From Bog-756 sp963839925 (GTDB lineage: Bacteria > Actinomycetota > Acidimicrobiia > Acidimicrobiales > RAAP-2): a stretch of DNA of 64,000 bases. Location of the stretch: contig CAWIWV010000002.1 in assembly GCA_963839925.1 (NCBI GenBank), forward strand, positions 558,001 through 622,000, in the 5' to 3' direction. Numbering within the stretch: position 1 is the stretch's first letter; every line of letters starts with the position of its first letter. Position numbers and translations under genes: made by a program. The notes under the pieces were generated by a model. It saw only the letters and a program-made list of their open reading frames with translations. It did not search any database and was not told the origin of the DNA. This document shows, one piece after another, positions 49,538 through 58,440 of this stretch.

Positions 49538-50935
49538 TCAGGCCTTCGTGTAGTGGAAGGCATCGTCCGCCGGATGGACCGGGCTGGTTCCCGAGGGAGT
49601 GGTCACCGTCACATCGACGACGCCGCTGCCGGCCGGGGACACCGCATTGATCTGGGTGCCGGACACGACGGTGAAGGATGCCGCAGCCTTCGTGCCGAAG
49701 GTGACAGCCGTGGCACCAAGCAGACCGTGGCCGAAGATCTTGACCGAGGTTCCTCCGGTGGTCGGCCCGTGGTTCGGAGAAACCCCGCTCACGAACGGCG
49801 TCACGAACAAGAAGGCATCGTGACGAGGATTGACCGGGCTTTCACCGGAAGGGGTGGTCACTCGGACGTCGACCACACCGCTGCCGGCCGGGGATACAGC
49901 ATCCACCTGGGTGTCGGACACCACTGAGAAGGAAGCCGCAGGCGTCGTCCCGAAGGTGACAGCGGTCGCACCGGTCAAGCCATGGCCGGAGATCACGACC
50001 GCGGTCCCGCCGGCTGCCGGTCCGTGGTCCGGGGCCAGCCCACCCACGAACGGGGTCACGAAGGTGAAGACGTCGTGGGGAGGATTGACCGGGCTCGTCC
50101 CCGAGGGAGTGGTCACCGTCACATCGACGACGCCGCTGCCGGCCGGGGAGACGGCGTTCACCTGGGTGTCTGACACCACCGAGAAGGAAGCCGCAGGTGT
50201 CGTCCCGAAGTCAACCGCCGTAGCACCACTCAGGCCGCGACCGGAGATCACGACCGCGGTCCCGCCGGCTGCGGGTCCGCTGTGCGGAGTGACCCCACTC
50301 ACGAAGGTGGGCACGTACTTGAAGGCGTCACGGTGGACAAAGGCCGGGCTCTCACCAGACGGAGTGGTCACTCGGACATCGACGACTCCCGTACCGGCCG
50401 GAGACACCGCATTGATGATTCCGTTCGATGCGACGGAGAACGATGCTGCCGGAGTCGTCCCAAAAGTGACTGCCGTCGCTCCGTTGAACGCGTGGCCGAT
50501 GATCTGGACCGCAGTTCCCCCTGCAGTCGGACCGAAGTGAGGGATCACCTCATTGACGACCGGCCCGACATAGGTGAACGAATCAAATCGTGGCGCGTTC
50601 GGGCTCTTCCCACCGGGAGTGGTGACGGTCACGTTGACCGGCCCTGTCGCTGGTGCGGCGGGCGAAACGGCTTTGATCACCGCGTCGGAAACCACCGAGA
50701 ACGACGTCGCCGGCGTGGTGCCGAAGTCGACCACGGTTGCGCCGTTGAAGTGATGGCCGAAGATCCTCACCGAGGTCCCACCGGCTGTCGGGCCGTGGCC
50801 TGGCAGTACTTCGTCGACACTCGGGCGGGCGACATGGGGCGAAGCGGCATTTGCTGCCCCCTGAAATGCCACGAGGCCGAAGCCGAGAGCCACTGCCATC
50901 GCGGCTCCTGCTCGAAGAGACTTGCGTCGTATCAC
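49538..50935 (-). CDS. Secreted protein with five IPT/TIG repeats
   Basis: GTG 50935, with a GGAGGAAC site directly upstream, gives 465 residues. A signal peptide (RAGAAMAVALGFGLVAFQGA, cleavage near ANAAS) leads to five immunoglobulin-like IPT/TIG domains of about 85 residues. Each begins with a V..V.P..GP..GGT segment and ends with DV.VTTP.G.SP. No anchor, enzyme domain or sorting signal follows, so the protein is released or loosely held at the cell surface. Domains three to five are nearly identical, with small substitutions, and the DNA repeats with an exact 255-base period. A role in adhesion or cell-surface binding is typical of the family, but nothing is specific here. Confidence 0.85.
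   Translation of the reverse strand: MIRRKSLRAGAAMAVALGFGLVAFQGAANAASPHVARPSVDEVLPGHGPTAGGTSVRIFGHHFNGATVVDFGTTPATSFSVVSDAVIKAVSPAAPATGPVNVTVTTPGGKSPNAPRFDSFTYVGPVVNEVIPHFGPTAGGTAVQIIGHAFNGATAVTFGTTPAASFSVASNGIINAVSPAGTGVVDVRVTTPSGESPAFVHRDAFKYVPTFVSGVTPHSGPAAGGTAVVISGRGLSGATAVDFGTTPAASFSVVSDTQVNAVSPAGSGVVDVTVTTPSGTSPVNPPHDVFTFVTPFVGGLAPDHGPAAGGTAVVISGHGLTGATAVTFGTTPAASFSVVSDTQVDAVSPAGSGVVDVRVTTPSGESPVNPRHDAFLFVTPFVSGVSPNHGPTTGGTSVKIFGHGLLGATAVTFGTKAAASFTVVSGTQINAVSPAGSGVVDVTVTTPSGTSPVHPADDAFHYTKA
49541..50824 (-). repeat. Five tandem 255-bp DNA repeats encoding the IPT domains
   Basis: The motif GGTGGTCA or GAGTGGTCA (start of VTTP in the complement) recurs at about 49598, 49853, 50108, 50363 and 50618, four intervals of exactly 255 bases. 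A stretch of over 40 bases around 49591 is almost unchanged at 50101 (510 bases away). The unit nearest the signal peptide is the most diverged. Confidence 0.8.
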
Positions 50936-51216
50936 TGTTCCTCCATTCGAAAGAGGGCGGCCCCCCCAACCCATCTTGATGATCTCGATGGCAACGACCG
51001 ACCCAAGCTGTTAGGTACTGCAACTCCGCCAGACCAACGGCCGATCTTCGTTCTCCGTTACAAGAACACGGTTCACGTGGTGAAATGCGGCGCTCTGCGG
51101 AAGGAGTGCATCGTCGCCACCAAATCGGGAATTCTCTATTGTGTCAGTAGGTGACCCCGATTAAGTTGGTCTTACCGGTGAGGCCACCCGGCCCGACTTG
51201 ACGTGGGGGGAGGAAC

Positions 51217-52158
51217 ATGCACGTCGATCCGTACATCGTCCTCGGCAGTGCCGTTGTCGGATTTCTCGTGGGTCTGACCGGCGCCGGGGGCGGGGCGTTG
51301 ATGACGCCGATGCTCATCCTCTTGTTCGGCATCAAACCCTCGACCGCGATCTCGAGCGATCTCGTCGCTGCGGTTTTCATGCGACCGTTCGGCGCCGCAG
51401 TCCACATGTCCAAGAAGACCGTCAACTTCCGCCTGGTCGGATGGATGGTCGCCGGATCGGTTCCGATGGCTTTCCTCGGCGCCTATCTGTTGAAGGAAAT
51501 CGGACATGCGAAGTCCTCCCAGGCCAACGTCGAAAAAGCGTTGGGAGCCGCGCTTCTGGTCGGGGCGGCCGCGATGGTGATCCGCTACTTCCTCGATCGC
51601 CGCCATGGTCAAGAACGGGCCGGGATCGTGCACGATCTGCGGGTCAGGCCAGTACCCACCGTGCTGATCGGAGCGATCGGGGGACTGATCGTCGGGATGA
51701 CCTCGGTCGGATCGGGATCCCTCATGATCGTGATGCTTCTGTTCCTGTACCCGATGATCGGCGCGAATCAGCTGGTCGGTACCGATCTCACCCAGGCAGT
51801 TCCTCTGACCGCCGCTGCGGCACTCGGCGCCTTGGCCTTCGGGCACGTCGAGTTCGCGGTGACGACATCGATCATCATCGGGAGCGTTCCGGCGGTCATC
51901 GTGGGCTCGTTCATCTCCTCGAGGGCGCCCGACAAGTACATACGGCCGGCGATCACCTTCGTGGTCTTCGCCTCTGGCCTCAAGTACGTCGGACTCGGCA
52001 CCACCGCACTCGGGTGGGTGCTCTGCGCGATCCTCTTCGCTGCGGCGGCCTTCTGGCTGTTCTACGTGCGACCCTGGCAGAACGGCCTGCCACGAAACTC
52101 AGCCACGGCGGCTCCGGATTCAACCGGGCAGATGATCGAAAGTGGCCACTCTCCGTAG
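51217..52158 (+). CDS. TauE/SafE family membrane transporter (sulfite exporter-like)
   Basis: The 313-residue protein has the two-fold repeated TauE architecture. VGFLVGLTGAGGGALMTPML begins the first half, and IGAIGGLIVGMTSVGSGSLM, with GTDLTQAVPLTAAAALG, the second. About eight spans are present. The family exports sulfite, sulfoacetate or organic sulfur compounds, and members also move other anions; the substrate is unknown. ATG 51217 follows a GGGGGGAG site. It is divergent from the IPT protein across about 280 bases in which I see no gene or strong motif. Confidence 0.85.
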   Translation: MHVDPYIVLGSAVVGFLVGLTGAGGGALMTPMLILLFGIKPSTAISSDLVAAVFMRPFGAAVHMSKKTVNFRLVGWMVAGSVPMAFLGAYLLKEIGHAKSSQANVEKALGAALLVGAAAMVIRYFLDRRHGQERAGIVHDLRVRPVPTVLIGAIGGLIVGMTSVGSGSLMIVMLLFLYPMIGANQLVGTDLTQAVPLTAAAALGALAFGHVEFAVTTSIIIGSVPAVIVGSFISSRAPDKYIRPAITFVVFASGLKYVGLGTTALGWVLCAILFAAAAFWLFYVRPWQNGLPRNSATAAPDSTGQMIESGHSP

Positions 52159-52183
52159 ACGGAGCCGGCGTCCGCCTGACTGC

Positions 52184-53383
52184 TCAGGCTGGATCGAATT
52201 CGAGCGGCAGGTGTTCAGCCTGGCGGATCCCCGGGGAGAAATGGATCTCCGCCCCTTCGGCAATCCGGTAGTCGGGGATCCGCTTGTGCAGCTCCTCCAA
52301 GGTGACCCGCAACTCCAAACGGGCCAGGTGCGCTCCGAGGCAGTGGTGGTTGCTGCCTCCGAACGCAACGTGGCGATTGGGGTTCCGGTCGAAGTCGACC
52401 GTGCGGTCGGGGAACTCGGACTCGTCGCCATTTGCGGCACCGATTGCAAGCATGACCGAGTCACCCGCGCACAACTGCACGCCTTCCATCTCGAAGTCCT
52501 GCTTGATCGCCCGGGGAACCATCATCACCGGGGTGAGCCATCGCAGAAGCTCCTCGATGGCGGAAGGAAGCTTCGACGGATCCTCGACCAGCACCTTCCG
52601 CTGTTCGGGGTGGTCGGCGAGGTAGACGACCATGCAGTCGAGGGTCGCGGTGACCGTATCGAGGCCGCCCAACAGCAAGAGATGGCAGATACCGAGCAAC
52701 TCGGCCTCGGTGAGGGGCCGGTCATCGACGGTCGAGTGAACGATGCGTGACATCAGGAGGTCGTCGTCGGGTGTCTCGCGGTATCTGGCGATGAGCTCCC
52801 GGAAGTAGTCGCTGATCTCTTGCGCCGTCTTGGCACGGATCGCCTGTGCACCCTCGAAGTCCCCGGGCTCCACGTCCGGCCTGATCGAATCGTCCCGCCA
52901 GCGCAGGAACCGGTCCAGATCCTCGGTGGGAAGCCCCATCAATGCCATGAAGATCCCCGACGGCAGAGGGGTGGCGATGTCCTCGTGGAAGTCGCACTTC
53001 CCGAGGGGAGCCACCTTGTCGATCAGCTCTCGAACGATCCGCCGGACCTCGGGCTCGAGCTTCTGGATCTCCCGGGGGACGAACTGTGGGCTCAGCAGTC
53101 TCCGGTACTTCGTGTGCTCCGGCGGGTCGAACTCCAGGGGGATGAGCGGCTGCTCGCCCAGGTTGAGGGCTCCCCCGGCCGAGGTGAAGTAGTCGGGATG
53201 GCGAAGCGCCCAGATGACGTCTTCGTAGCGGGAGACGATCACGACGTGGTGGTCCTCTCCCAAGGTGGTTCGCGCCACCGGACACTCGCTCCGAATGCGG
53301 TCGTAGGCCGGATGCGGGTCGTCGGCAACACCCGGGGAGAACAGTAAGGAGTTGACGCTGTCGGAATCCACGGTGTCAGTCAT
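52184..53383 (-). CDS. Cytochrome P450 (bacterial class I type)
   Basis: The 399-residue protein has the full P450 set. EHTKYRRLLSPQFVPREI forms the B-C region. The I-helix is LLLLGGLDTVTATLD, with the GG.DT oxygen-activation motif. The ExxR motif is EELLRW, and the haem ligand is Cys348 in FGGSNHHCLGAHLAR. It needs a ferredoxin and reductase that are not in the window. Its substrate-recognition sequence is not diagnostic; related actinobacterial P450s act on steroids, terpenes or fatty acids. ATG 53383; it is divergent from an FMN-binding split-barrel gene with about 80 bases between. Confidence 0.94.
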   Translation of the reverse strand: MTDTVDSDSVNSLLFSPGVADDPHPAYDRIRSECPVARTTLGEDHHVVIVSRYEDVIWALRHPDYFTSAGGALNLGEQPLIPLEFDPPEHTKYRRLLSPQFVPREIQKLEPEVRRIVRELIDKVAPLGKCDFHEDIATPLPSGIFMALMGLPTEDLDRFLRWRDDSIRPDVEPGDFEGAQAIRAKTAQEISDYFRELIARYRETPDDDLLMSRIVHSTVDDRPLTEAELLGICHLLLLGGLDTVTATLDCMVVYLADHPEQRKVLVEDPSKLPSAIEELLRWLTPVMMVPRAIKQDFEMEGVQLCAGDSVMLAIGAANGDESEFPDRTVDFDRNPNRHVAFGGSNHHCLGAHLARLELRVTLEELHKRIPDYRIAEGAEIHFSPGIRQAEHLPLEFDPA

Positions 53384-53464
53384 CGCCTGCTTCGCTGTTC
53401 AGAGGATGGTCGCCCCTACCATAGGACCCTGCAGATCGAGGCGTCGAGCGAGGAGAACCCACCC

Positions 53465-54172
53465 GTGGCTGAAGAGGAAACAGGCGAGCGCTCCACGGAC
53501 GAACCCGTCCCTGCACCGAGCAAGCGGACCCGGGTTCGGCGACTCGCCGAGCGTGGCCGCTACGACCGGGAGACCGTCTATGCCATCCTCGACGAGGGTT
53601 TCGTCTGCCATGTGGGCACCCTCGATCCGACCGGCTCGGGTCCGGTTGTGATCCCGACCACCTACGGCCGCATCGGAGATCTGCTCTACCTCCATGGTGC
53701 TCCGGCCAACGCCGGTCTGCGCGAGGCCTCGGCTGGAACCCCCATCTGCGTGACAGTGACACTGGTCGACGGGCTGGTCCTCGCCCGATCTGCGTTCCAC
53801 CATTCCATCAACTACCGATCGGTGGTGATCTACGCGACCGCAACCGAGGCGACCGACCCGAAGGAGAAGGAAGCCGCCATGGACGCGCTCGTCGAGCACA
53901 TCGTCCCCGGCCGAGGATCGGACGCCCGCAAGCCGACCGCTGCCGAGCTCCGAGCCATCCGAGTCGTCCGGGTGCCCTTGGACGAGGCATCAGCCAAGAT
54001 CCGCACCGGCGGACCGAAGGACGACCCCGAGGATCTCCCGCTTCCGGTGTGGGCCGGCGAGGTCCCGTTCCTGACGACCGTAGGTACCCCGATCTCCGCA
54101 CCGGGGAAGCCGGAGTCGATGGAGGTTCCCGGCTATGTGGTCCGGTACGCCCGACCCACCGGGTCCGCGTAG
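53465..54172 (+). CDS. Pyridoxamine 5'-phosphate oxidase-like FMN-binding split-barrel protein
   Basis: GTG 53465 starts a 235-residue protein. An acidic N-terminus is followed by the split barrel (about residues 35-180): RDRETVYAILDEGFVCHVGTL-like strand, VIPTTYGRIGDLLYLHG (flavin-binding stretch), VTVTLVDGLVLARSAFHHS and SVVIYATATE. Members bind FMN or F420 and catalyse diverse oxidoreductions. The HHSINYRS segment is typical of the Pyridox_ox_2 subfamily. A C-terminal extension of about 50 residues ends with PGYVVRYARP. Exact reaction unknown. It is divergent from a P450 and upstream of an aldo/keto reductase on the same strand. Confidence 0.8.
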   Translation: MAEEETGERSTDEPVPAPSKRTRVRRLAERGRYDRETVYAILDEGFVCHVGTLDPTGSGPVVIPTTYGRIGDLLYLHGAPANAGLREASAGTPICVTVTLVDGLVLARSAFHHSINYRSVVIYATATEATDPKEKEAAMDALVEHIVPGRGSDARKPTAAELRAIRVVRVPLDEASAKIRTGGPKDDPEDLPLPVWAGEVPFLTTVGTPISAPGKPESMEVPGYVVRYARPTGSA

Positions 54173-54265
54173 AACCGTTCGAGGAGCCCGGAAGGAACGC
54201 CCGAACCGCCTCAGTTGGCCAGACCGTAGGATGCGACGACACGCGTCTTCGGGAGGGAACCTGCA

Positions 54266-55231
54266 ATGGAGATGGAGTACCGGCGACTGGGCAAGTGTGG
54301 GCTGAAGGTGAGCGTCCTCTCCTTCGGATCGTGGGTCACCTTCGGACCGCAGCTGAAGGGAAACCTCGCGGAGGACTGCCTGGCCGCCGCCTACGACGCC
54401 GGGGTGAACTTCTTCGACAACGCCGAGGCCTATTCGGGAGGCGAGTCGGAGCGGATCATGGGCGATGCGATCGCAGCCCTCAAGTGGCCACGCCACAGCT
54501 ACGTGCTGTCCACGAAGCTCTTCTGGGGCATCCACCAGGACGTCAACATGCGTAACACCCTCAACCGCAAGTACCTCATGCAAGCCATCGACGGGTCGTT
54601 GGAACGACTGGGGCTCGACTTCGTGGACCTCGTCTACTGCCACCGACCCGATCCGGAGACCCCCATCGAGGAGACGGTCCAGGCGCTGTCCGACATCATC
54701 TCGAGTGGCAAGGCCCTCTACTGGGGCACCTCGGAGTGGTCGGCGGAGGAGTTGCGCGAGGCCTGGGACATCGCCGACCGGCACAACCTTCACAAGCCGG
54801 TGGTCGAGCAGCCCCAGTACAACCTCTTGTGGCGGGAGCGGGTAGAGAAGGAGTACCTCCCTCTCTACGACGGCATCGGCTTGGGGCTGACCACCTGGAG
54901 CCCACTGGCATCGGGACTCCTCACCGGCAAGTACCTCGACGGCGTCCCGGATGGATCACGGGCGACCCTGCCCGGCTACGAGTGGTTGGCCGGCATGCTC
55001 ACTGACAAGAGGCGCAACAAGAAGGTCCGTTCGGTGCAGTCGATCGCGAAGGAGCTGGACTGCTCGTTGGCCCAGCTGGCCATCGCGTGGTGCGCAAAGA
55101 ACCCACACGTCTCGACGGTGATCACCGGAGCGAGCCGGGTCGAGCAGGTCCACGAGAACCTCGCAGCACTCGAGGTCATCCCGAAGCTCACCGACGAGGT
55201 GCTCGGCCGGATCAACGAAGCCTTCGCCTGA
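54266..55231 (+). CDS. Aldo/keto reductase (K+ channel beta-subunit-like subfamily)
   Basis: The 321-residue TIM-barrel protein has the AKR tetrad at Asp51, Tyr56, Lys84 and His126 (FFDNAEAYSGG, STKLFWG, YCHRPDP). The NADPH segment WSPLASGLLTGKYL and the SVITGAS-like VSTVITGASRVEQV near the end are present. Similarity is highest to the voltage-gated potassium channel beta-type AKRs (WGTSEWSAEELREAW). It reduces aldehydes or ketones with NADPH; the natural substrate is unknown. ATG 54266 (ATG 54272 also possible) follows GGGAGG. It converges on ppk1 with a hairpin between. Confidence 0.92.
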   Translation: MEMEYRRLGKCGLKVSVLSFGSWVTFGPQLKGNLAEDCLAAAYDAGVNFFDNAEAYSGGESERIMGDAIAALKWPRHSYVLSTKLFWGIHQDVNMRNTLNRKYLMQAIDGSLERLGLDFVDLVYCHRPDPETPIEETVQALSDIISSGKALYWGTSEWSAEELREAWDIADRHNLHKPVVEQPQYNLLWRERVEKEYLPLYDGIGLGLTTWSPLASGLLTGKYLDGVPDGSRATLPGYEWLAGMLTDKRRNKKVRSVQSIAKELDCSLAQLAIAWCAKNPHVSTVITGASRVEQVHENLAALEVIPKLTDEVLGRINEAFA

Positions 55232-55240
55232 CAGGCGTTT

Positions 55241-55260
55241 GCGCCGAGCGGGGTCGGCGC
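55241..55260. terminator. Bidirectional terminator hairpin between AKR and ppk1
   Basis: GCGCCGA (55241-55247) pairs with TCGGCGC (55254-55260) around a 6-base loop, between the two convergent genes. The stem is symmetric and could end both transcripts. Confidence 0.6.
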
Positions 55261-55274
55261 GGCTCGAGCCGACA

Positions 55275-57401
55275 TCAAGCGGGCGGTCGGCTCCTTCGGG
55301 ACTCGTCACGAAGTGAACTCCGCTTGAGTGCCGCCTCCTGGAGGGCCTGCTGGGTGGCCACTCCGAACACCGAGGGCACCCGGTGCCAGCTGCCGTCCGC
55401 GGCAAGCGACCACGACTGTTTGTCGTCGGCCATGTTGAGCTCGAGTATCTCCTCGAGCTGGGTCACTGCGTCGCGGTCGACCACCGGGATCATCGCTTCG
55501 ACTCGCCGGTCGAGGTTCCTCCTCCGGAGGTCGGCCGAGCCGATGTAATAAGCGGCGGGACGCCCGTTCGATCCACCGAATCGAAGAATGCGCGAGTGCT
55601 CGAGGAAGCGGCCGACGATGGAGCGGACTTGGATGGTCTCGGAGATCCCGGGCACGCCCGGGCGCAGGCAGCAGATCCCCCGGATGATCAGGTCGATGGG
55701 AACGCCTGCTTGTGAGGCGCGGTAGAGCGCATCCATCACCGCCACGTCGTCCAGCCCGTTGACCTTGATCACGATCTGCCCGTCGGGGCCCGCCTTTGCC
55801 TCCTCCTCGATGAGCTCGACGACGCGCTCGCGGATGCCCCCGGGCGAGGTGACCAGCTCCTGATAGTGAGGGGGCTGGCTGAAGCCGGTGATGTAGTTGA
55901 AGAACCGGGTGACGTCGGCCCCGAGCGCAGGCCGCGACGAGAGAACCCCGAGGTCTTCGTACATGCGGGCGGTCTTGGGGTTGTAGTTGCCGGTCCCGAC
56001 ATGGCAGTAGAGCCGGACGGCATCACCCTCTTGCCGGACCACCAAGGTGGTCTTCGCGTGGGTCTTCAGGCCCATGAGGCCGTAGATGACGTGAGCGCCC
56101 GCTTCTTCGAGCGCGCGGGCCCACCCGATGTTCGCCTCCTCGTCGAAACGTGCGGTGACCTCGACGAGGACCGCCACCTGCTTGCCGTGCTCCGCCGCAC
56201 GAACCAGGGCGGCAACCACAGGGCTGTCACCCGAGGTCCGGTAGAGACACTGCTTGATCGCGAGCACGTGGGGGTCGTCCGCTGCCTCGTTGATCAGCTC
56301 TTCGACCGAGGCGGAGAACGAGTCGTAGGGGTGGTGGACGAGGACATCCTGCCGGTCGAGCACGGTGAACACGCTGGCGTCCTCCTCCCGTTCCACGGAG
56401 GCAAAGGCATGAGGGATGAGCGGCGACCATGGTGCGTCGTGCAGCTCGGGGCGATCGAGCGCGTAGACGGCCCACAGGCATTCGAGGCCGAGTGGACCTG
56501 CAAACCGGTAGACGTCGTTGTGGTCGAGTCCGAGCTCGGCCGTCAGGCGCTGGACGGGGCCCTCGGAGGTACGTGAGTCGATCTCCAGGCGGACGACGGG
56601 CAGGAACCGGCGACGGCGCAACTCCTCTTGCAGCGCAAGCAGGAGATCGTCGGCCGCATCGTCGTCGAGCGCCAGGTCCGCATCGCGGGTAACCCGAAAG
56701 ATGCACGGTTCCCCGACATCCATGCCCGGGAACAGCTCGCCGATGAACGCGGCCAACGTCTGCTCGAGTGGGACGAACCGATCGTTCTCGCCGGGGAGCG
56801 GAAGCAACCGGGCGACGTTCGGCGGCACTTTCACCCGGGCAAATCGGGAGGTGCCGTCCTTTCGGTTGCTGACTTCCACGCCGACGTTCAGCGAGAGGTT
56901 CGAGATGTACGGGAACGGATGGCTCGGGTCGACGGTGAGCGGAGTGACGACCGGGAGGATGAGCCGGTCGAACACCTCGTGCAGATAGGCGATGTCGGAG
57001 GGGCTGAGCGACTCCCAGTCGCAGAGCTCGACCCCTTCCTTTCGCAGGTCCGGAGCGATCTGATCGACCAGCAACGCCTCTTGTCGGCGGACCATCTTCT
57101 CCAACGACTCCCGAACGTCCTGTAGCAACTTGTCGGGAGTGCTGCCGTTCAGCGCAAGGGTCTTGATCCCTGCGACGACCTGCCGTCTCAGTCCGGCCAC
57201 CTGCACTTGGAAGAACTCGTCGATGCGCTCGCTGAAGAGGACCAGGAACTTGACCCGTTCGAGGAGCGGCTGGCCCGGGTCTTCAGCAAGGTCCAGGAGC
57301 CGGTCGTTGAAGTCGAGGTCGGAGAGCTGCCGGGCGAAATACCGGCTGTCGAAGGGCTCTCCCGCCTCTTCCTTTGGGCCTCCGACGGCCTCGATCGCCA
57401 T
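55275..57401 (-). CDS. ppk1: Polyphosphate kinase 1
   Basis: ATG 57401 gives 708 residues (the frame continues 28 codons upstream without family similarity). The four PPK1 domains are present. The N-terminal helical part has FDSRYFARQLSDLDFNDRLL. The head has VELCDWESL and THPLTVDPSHPFPYISNLSL-type segments, and then come the two phospholipase-D-like C domains. The autophosphorylated histidine lies in MGLKTHAKTTLVVR, with CHVGTGNYNPKTARMYEDLG, SADLRRRNLDRRVE and LIIRGICCLRPGVPG. The enzyme makes polyphosphate from ATP. The protein ends with a short charged tail. Its gene stands alone, convergent with the aldo/keto reductase. Confidence 0.95.
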   Translation of the reverse strand: MAIEAVGGPKEEAGEPFDSRYFARQLSDLDFNDRLLDLAEDPGQPLLERVKFLVLFSERIDEFFQVQVAGLRRQVVAGIKTLALNGSTPDKLLQDVRESLEKMVRRQEALLVDQIAPDLRKEGVELCDWESLSPSDIAYLHEVFDRLILPVVTPLTVDPSHPFPYISNLSLNVGVEVSNRKDGTSRFARVKVPPNVARLLPLPGENDRFVPLEQTLAAFIGELFPGMDVGEPCIFRVTRDADLALDDDAADDLLLALQEELRRRRFLPVVRLEIDSRTSEGPVQRLTAELGLDHNDVYRFAGPLGLECLWAVYALDRPELHDAPWSPLIPHAFASVEREEDASVFTVLDRQDVLVHHPYDSFSASVEELINEAADDPHVLAIKQCLYRTSGDSPVVAALVRAAEHGKQVAVLVEVTARFDEEANIGWARALEEAGAHVIYGLMGLKTHAKTTLVVRQEGDAVRLYCHVGTGNYNPKTARMYEDLGVLSSRPALGADVTRFFNYITGFSQPPHYQELVTSPGGIRERVVELIEEEAKAGPDGQIVIKVNGLDDVAVMDALYRASQAGVPIDLIIRGICCLRPGVPGISETIQVRSIVGRFLEHSRILRFGGSNGRPAAYYIGSADLRRRNLDRRVEAMIPVVDRDAVTQLEEILELNMADDKQSWSLAADGSWHRVPSVFGVATQQALQEAALKRSSLRDESRRSRPPA

Positions 57402-57531
57402 GAGGCCACGATACCAATCAGGTCTGATTTGACCGACCGGGCCCTGGAGAGAAAGGGGGTGCAGGGACGACGTGTAGGATTTCAAGGCTTCAGCCGGGGT
57501 GCGCAGGCGGCGGCGCCCGCTTGGGGCCCAC

Positions 57532-57605
57532 GGGGATGTAGCTCAGTTGGCTAGAGCACCTGCTTTGCAAGCAGGGGGTCACGGGTTCGAGTCCCGTCAT
57601 CTCCA
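57532..57605 (+). tRNA. tRNA-Ala (anticodon TGC)
   Basis: The acceptor GGGGATG (57532-57538) pairs with CATCTCC (57598-57604), with one G-T pair, then discriminator A. The anticodon loop TTTGCAA has TGC at 57566-57568. The T loop is TTCGAGT. CCA is not encoded. Confidence 0.96.
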
Positions 57606-57792
57606 CTGTTTCGAGTACCTGTCGCCGAATCACTCAAACGAAGGCCTACTCCAGACCGTGAGCGCACAGACGCGATCGCGCTCGTCAACGATGTAGCAGG
57701 CGCTGTGTCAGGGCGATCGCCTTTGATCCGACAGCGTCGGGGGACGGTACAGCCCCTGTCGACGCCGTCAACGAGCGGTCATACTCAACACC

Positions 57793-58248
57793 GTGAAGAT
57801 GTGGGCGCAAGGGCTGCAGTCGGTCATCGTCCTGGCACTGGCTGCGTGCAGTACCACCGGCACCTCGACGAGTTCTTCAACAGCGCCCATCCGACCTGCA
57901 AATCGGAGCGTTGCCGTAGGGGGAGGGTATGGCGGTCGTGAGAACTTCTGTGCGGATGCACCTCTGAAGGGGCAGATTCTGTATGACGGGACCGGCGGTT
58001 ACGCAGCTCTCAGCCTCTCGGTCGCTGGGCTGCCTCCAAACCGGCTGGTCGGACTTAACTGGCAGAACAACGACGTGCGAGGCTATCTCATCGCCTCGTT
58101 CCAGACCGGCCCGACCGGTCGGAGCCGGCAGTCAACGCTTCGCGTGTTTCGCCCCGGTGAGGTGCGAGGGATAGGCCTCGTGCTCACTGGCTCGGGGGAT
58201 CAGGCTCCGGTGTTGGGTCGCCTCGCTCCGTGCTTGCCGGTTGAATAG
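57793..58248 (+). CDS. Small secreted lipoprotein of unknown function
   Basis: GTG 57793 gives 151 residues with a signal peptide (MKMWAQGLQSVIVLALAACS) whose lipobox LAAC puts the lipid on Cys19. A Ser/Thr linker follows, then a domain with two cysteines (ENFCADAPLKG and GRLAPCLPVE) that probably form a disulfide. Segments LKGQILYDGTGGYAALSLSV and PNRLVGLNWQNNDVRGYLI suggest a beta-sandwich. I do not recognise the family. The gene stands alone between tRNA-Ala and a cyclase gene on the other strand. Confidence 0.6.
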   Translation: MKMWAQGLQSVIVLALAACSTTGTSTSSSTAPIRPANRSVAVGGGYGGRENFCADAPLKGQILYDGTGGYAALSLSVAGLPPNRLVGLNWQNNDVRGYLIASFQTGPTGRSRQSTLRVFRPGEVRGIGLVLTGSGDQAPVLGRLAPCLPVE

Positions 58249-58440
58249 CTGCCACACCTACCCGGTGATCGAAGACACTTCGGGGTATAGGTCCGAGGTG
58301 CCGGGCCGGTTGAGTCGAGTTCCGCCGCCCGACTCCCGGCTCGGTGCATATCCGGCGATCTGGGGCACCCCCAGGGCATGAGCAGAGTGGCACTTGTAGC
58401 CCGCTCCACCTCCATAGACAGGCCGAGCGTTTCCGATCGG

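Noticed and set aside
49541..50824. CRISPR array
   Set aside because: The 255-base period repeats are coding (IPT domains) and lack short repeats with unique spacers. No cas genes are present.
58249..58440. Short plus-strand and minus-strand frames between the lipoprotein and cyclase genes
   Set aside because: They have no start signal or family motif and overlap convergent gene ends.
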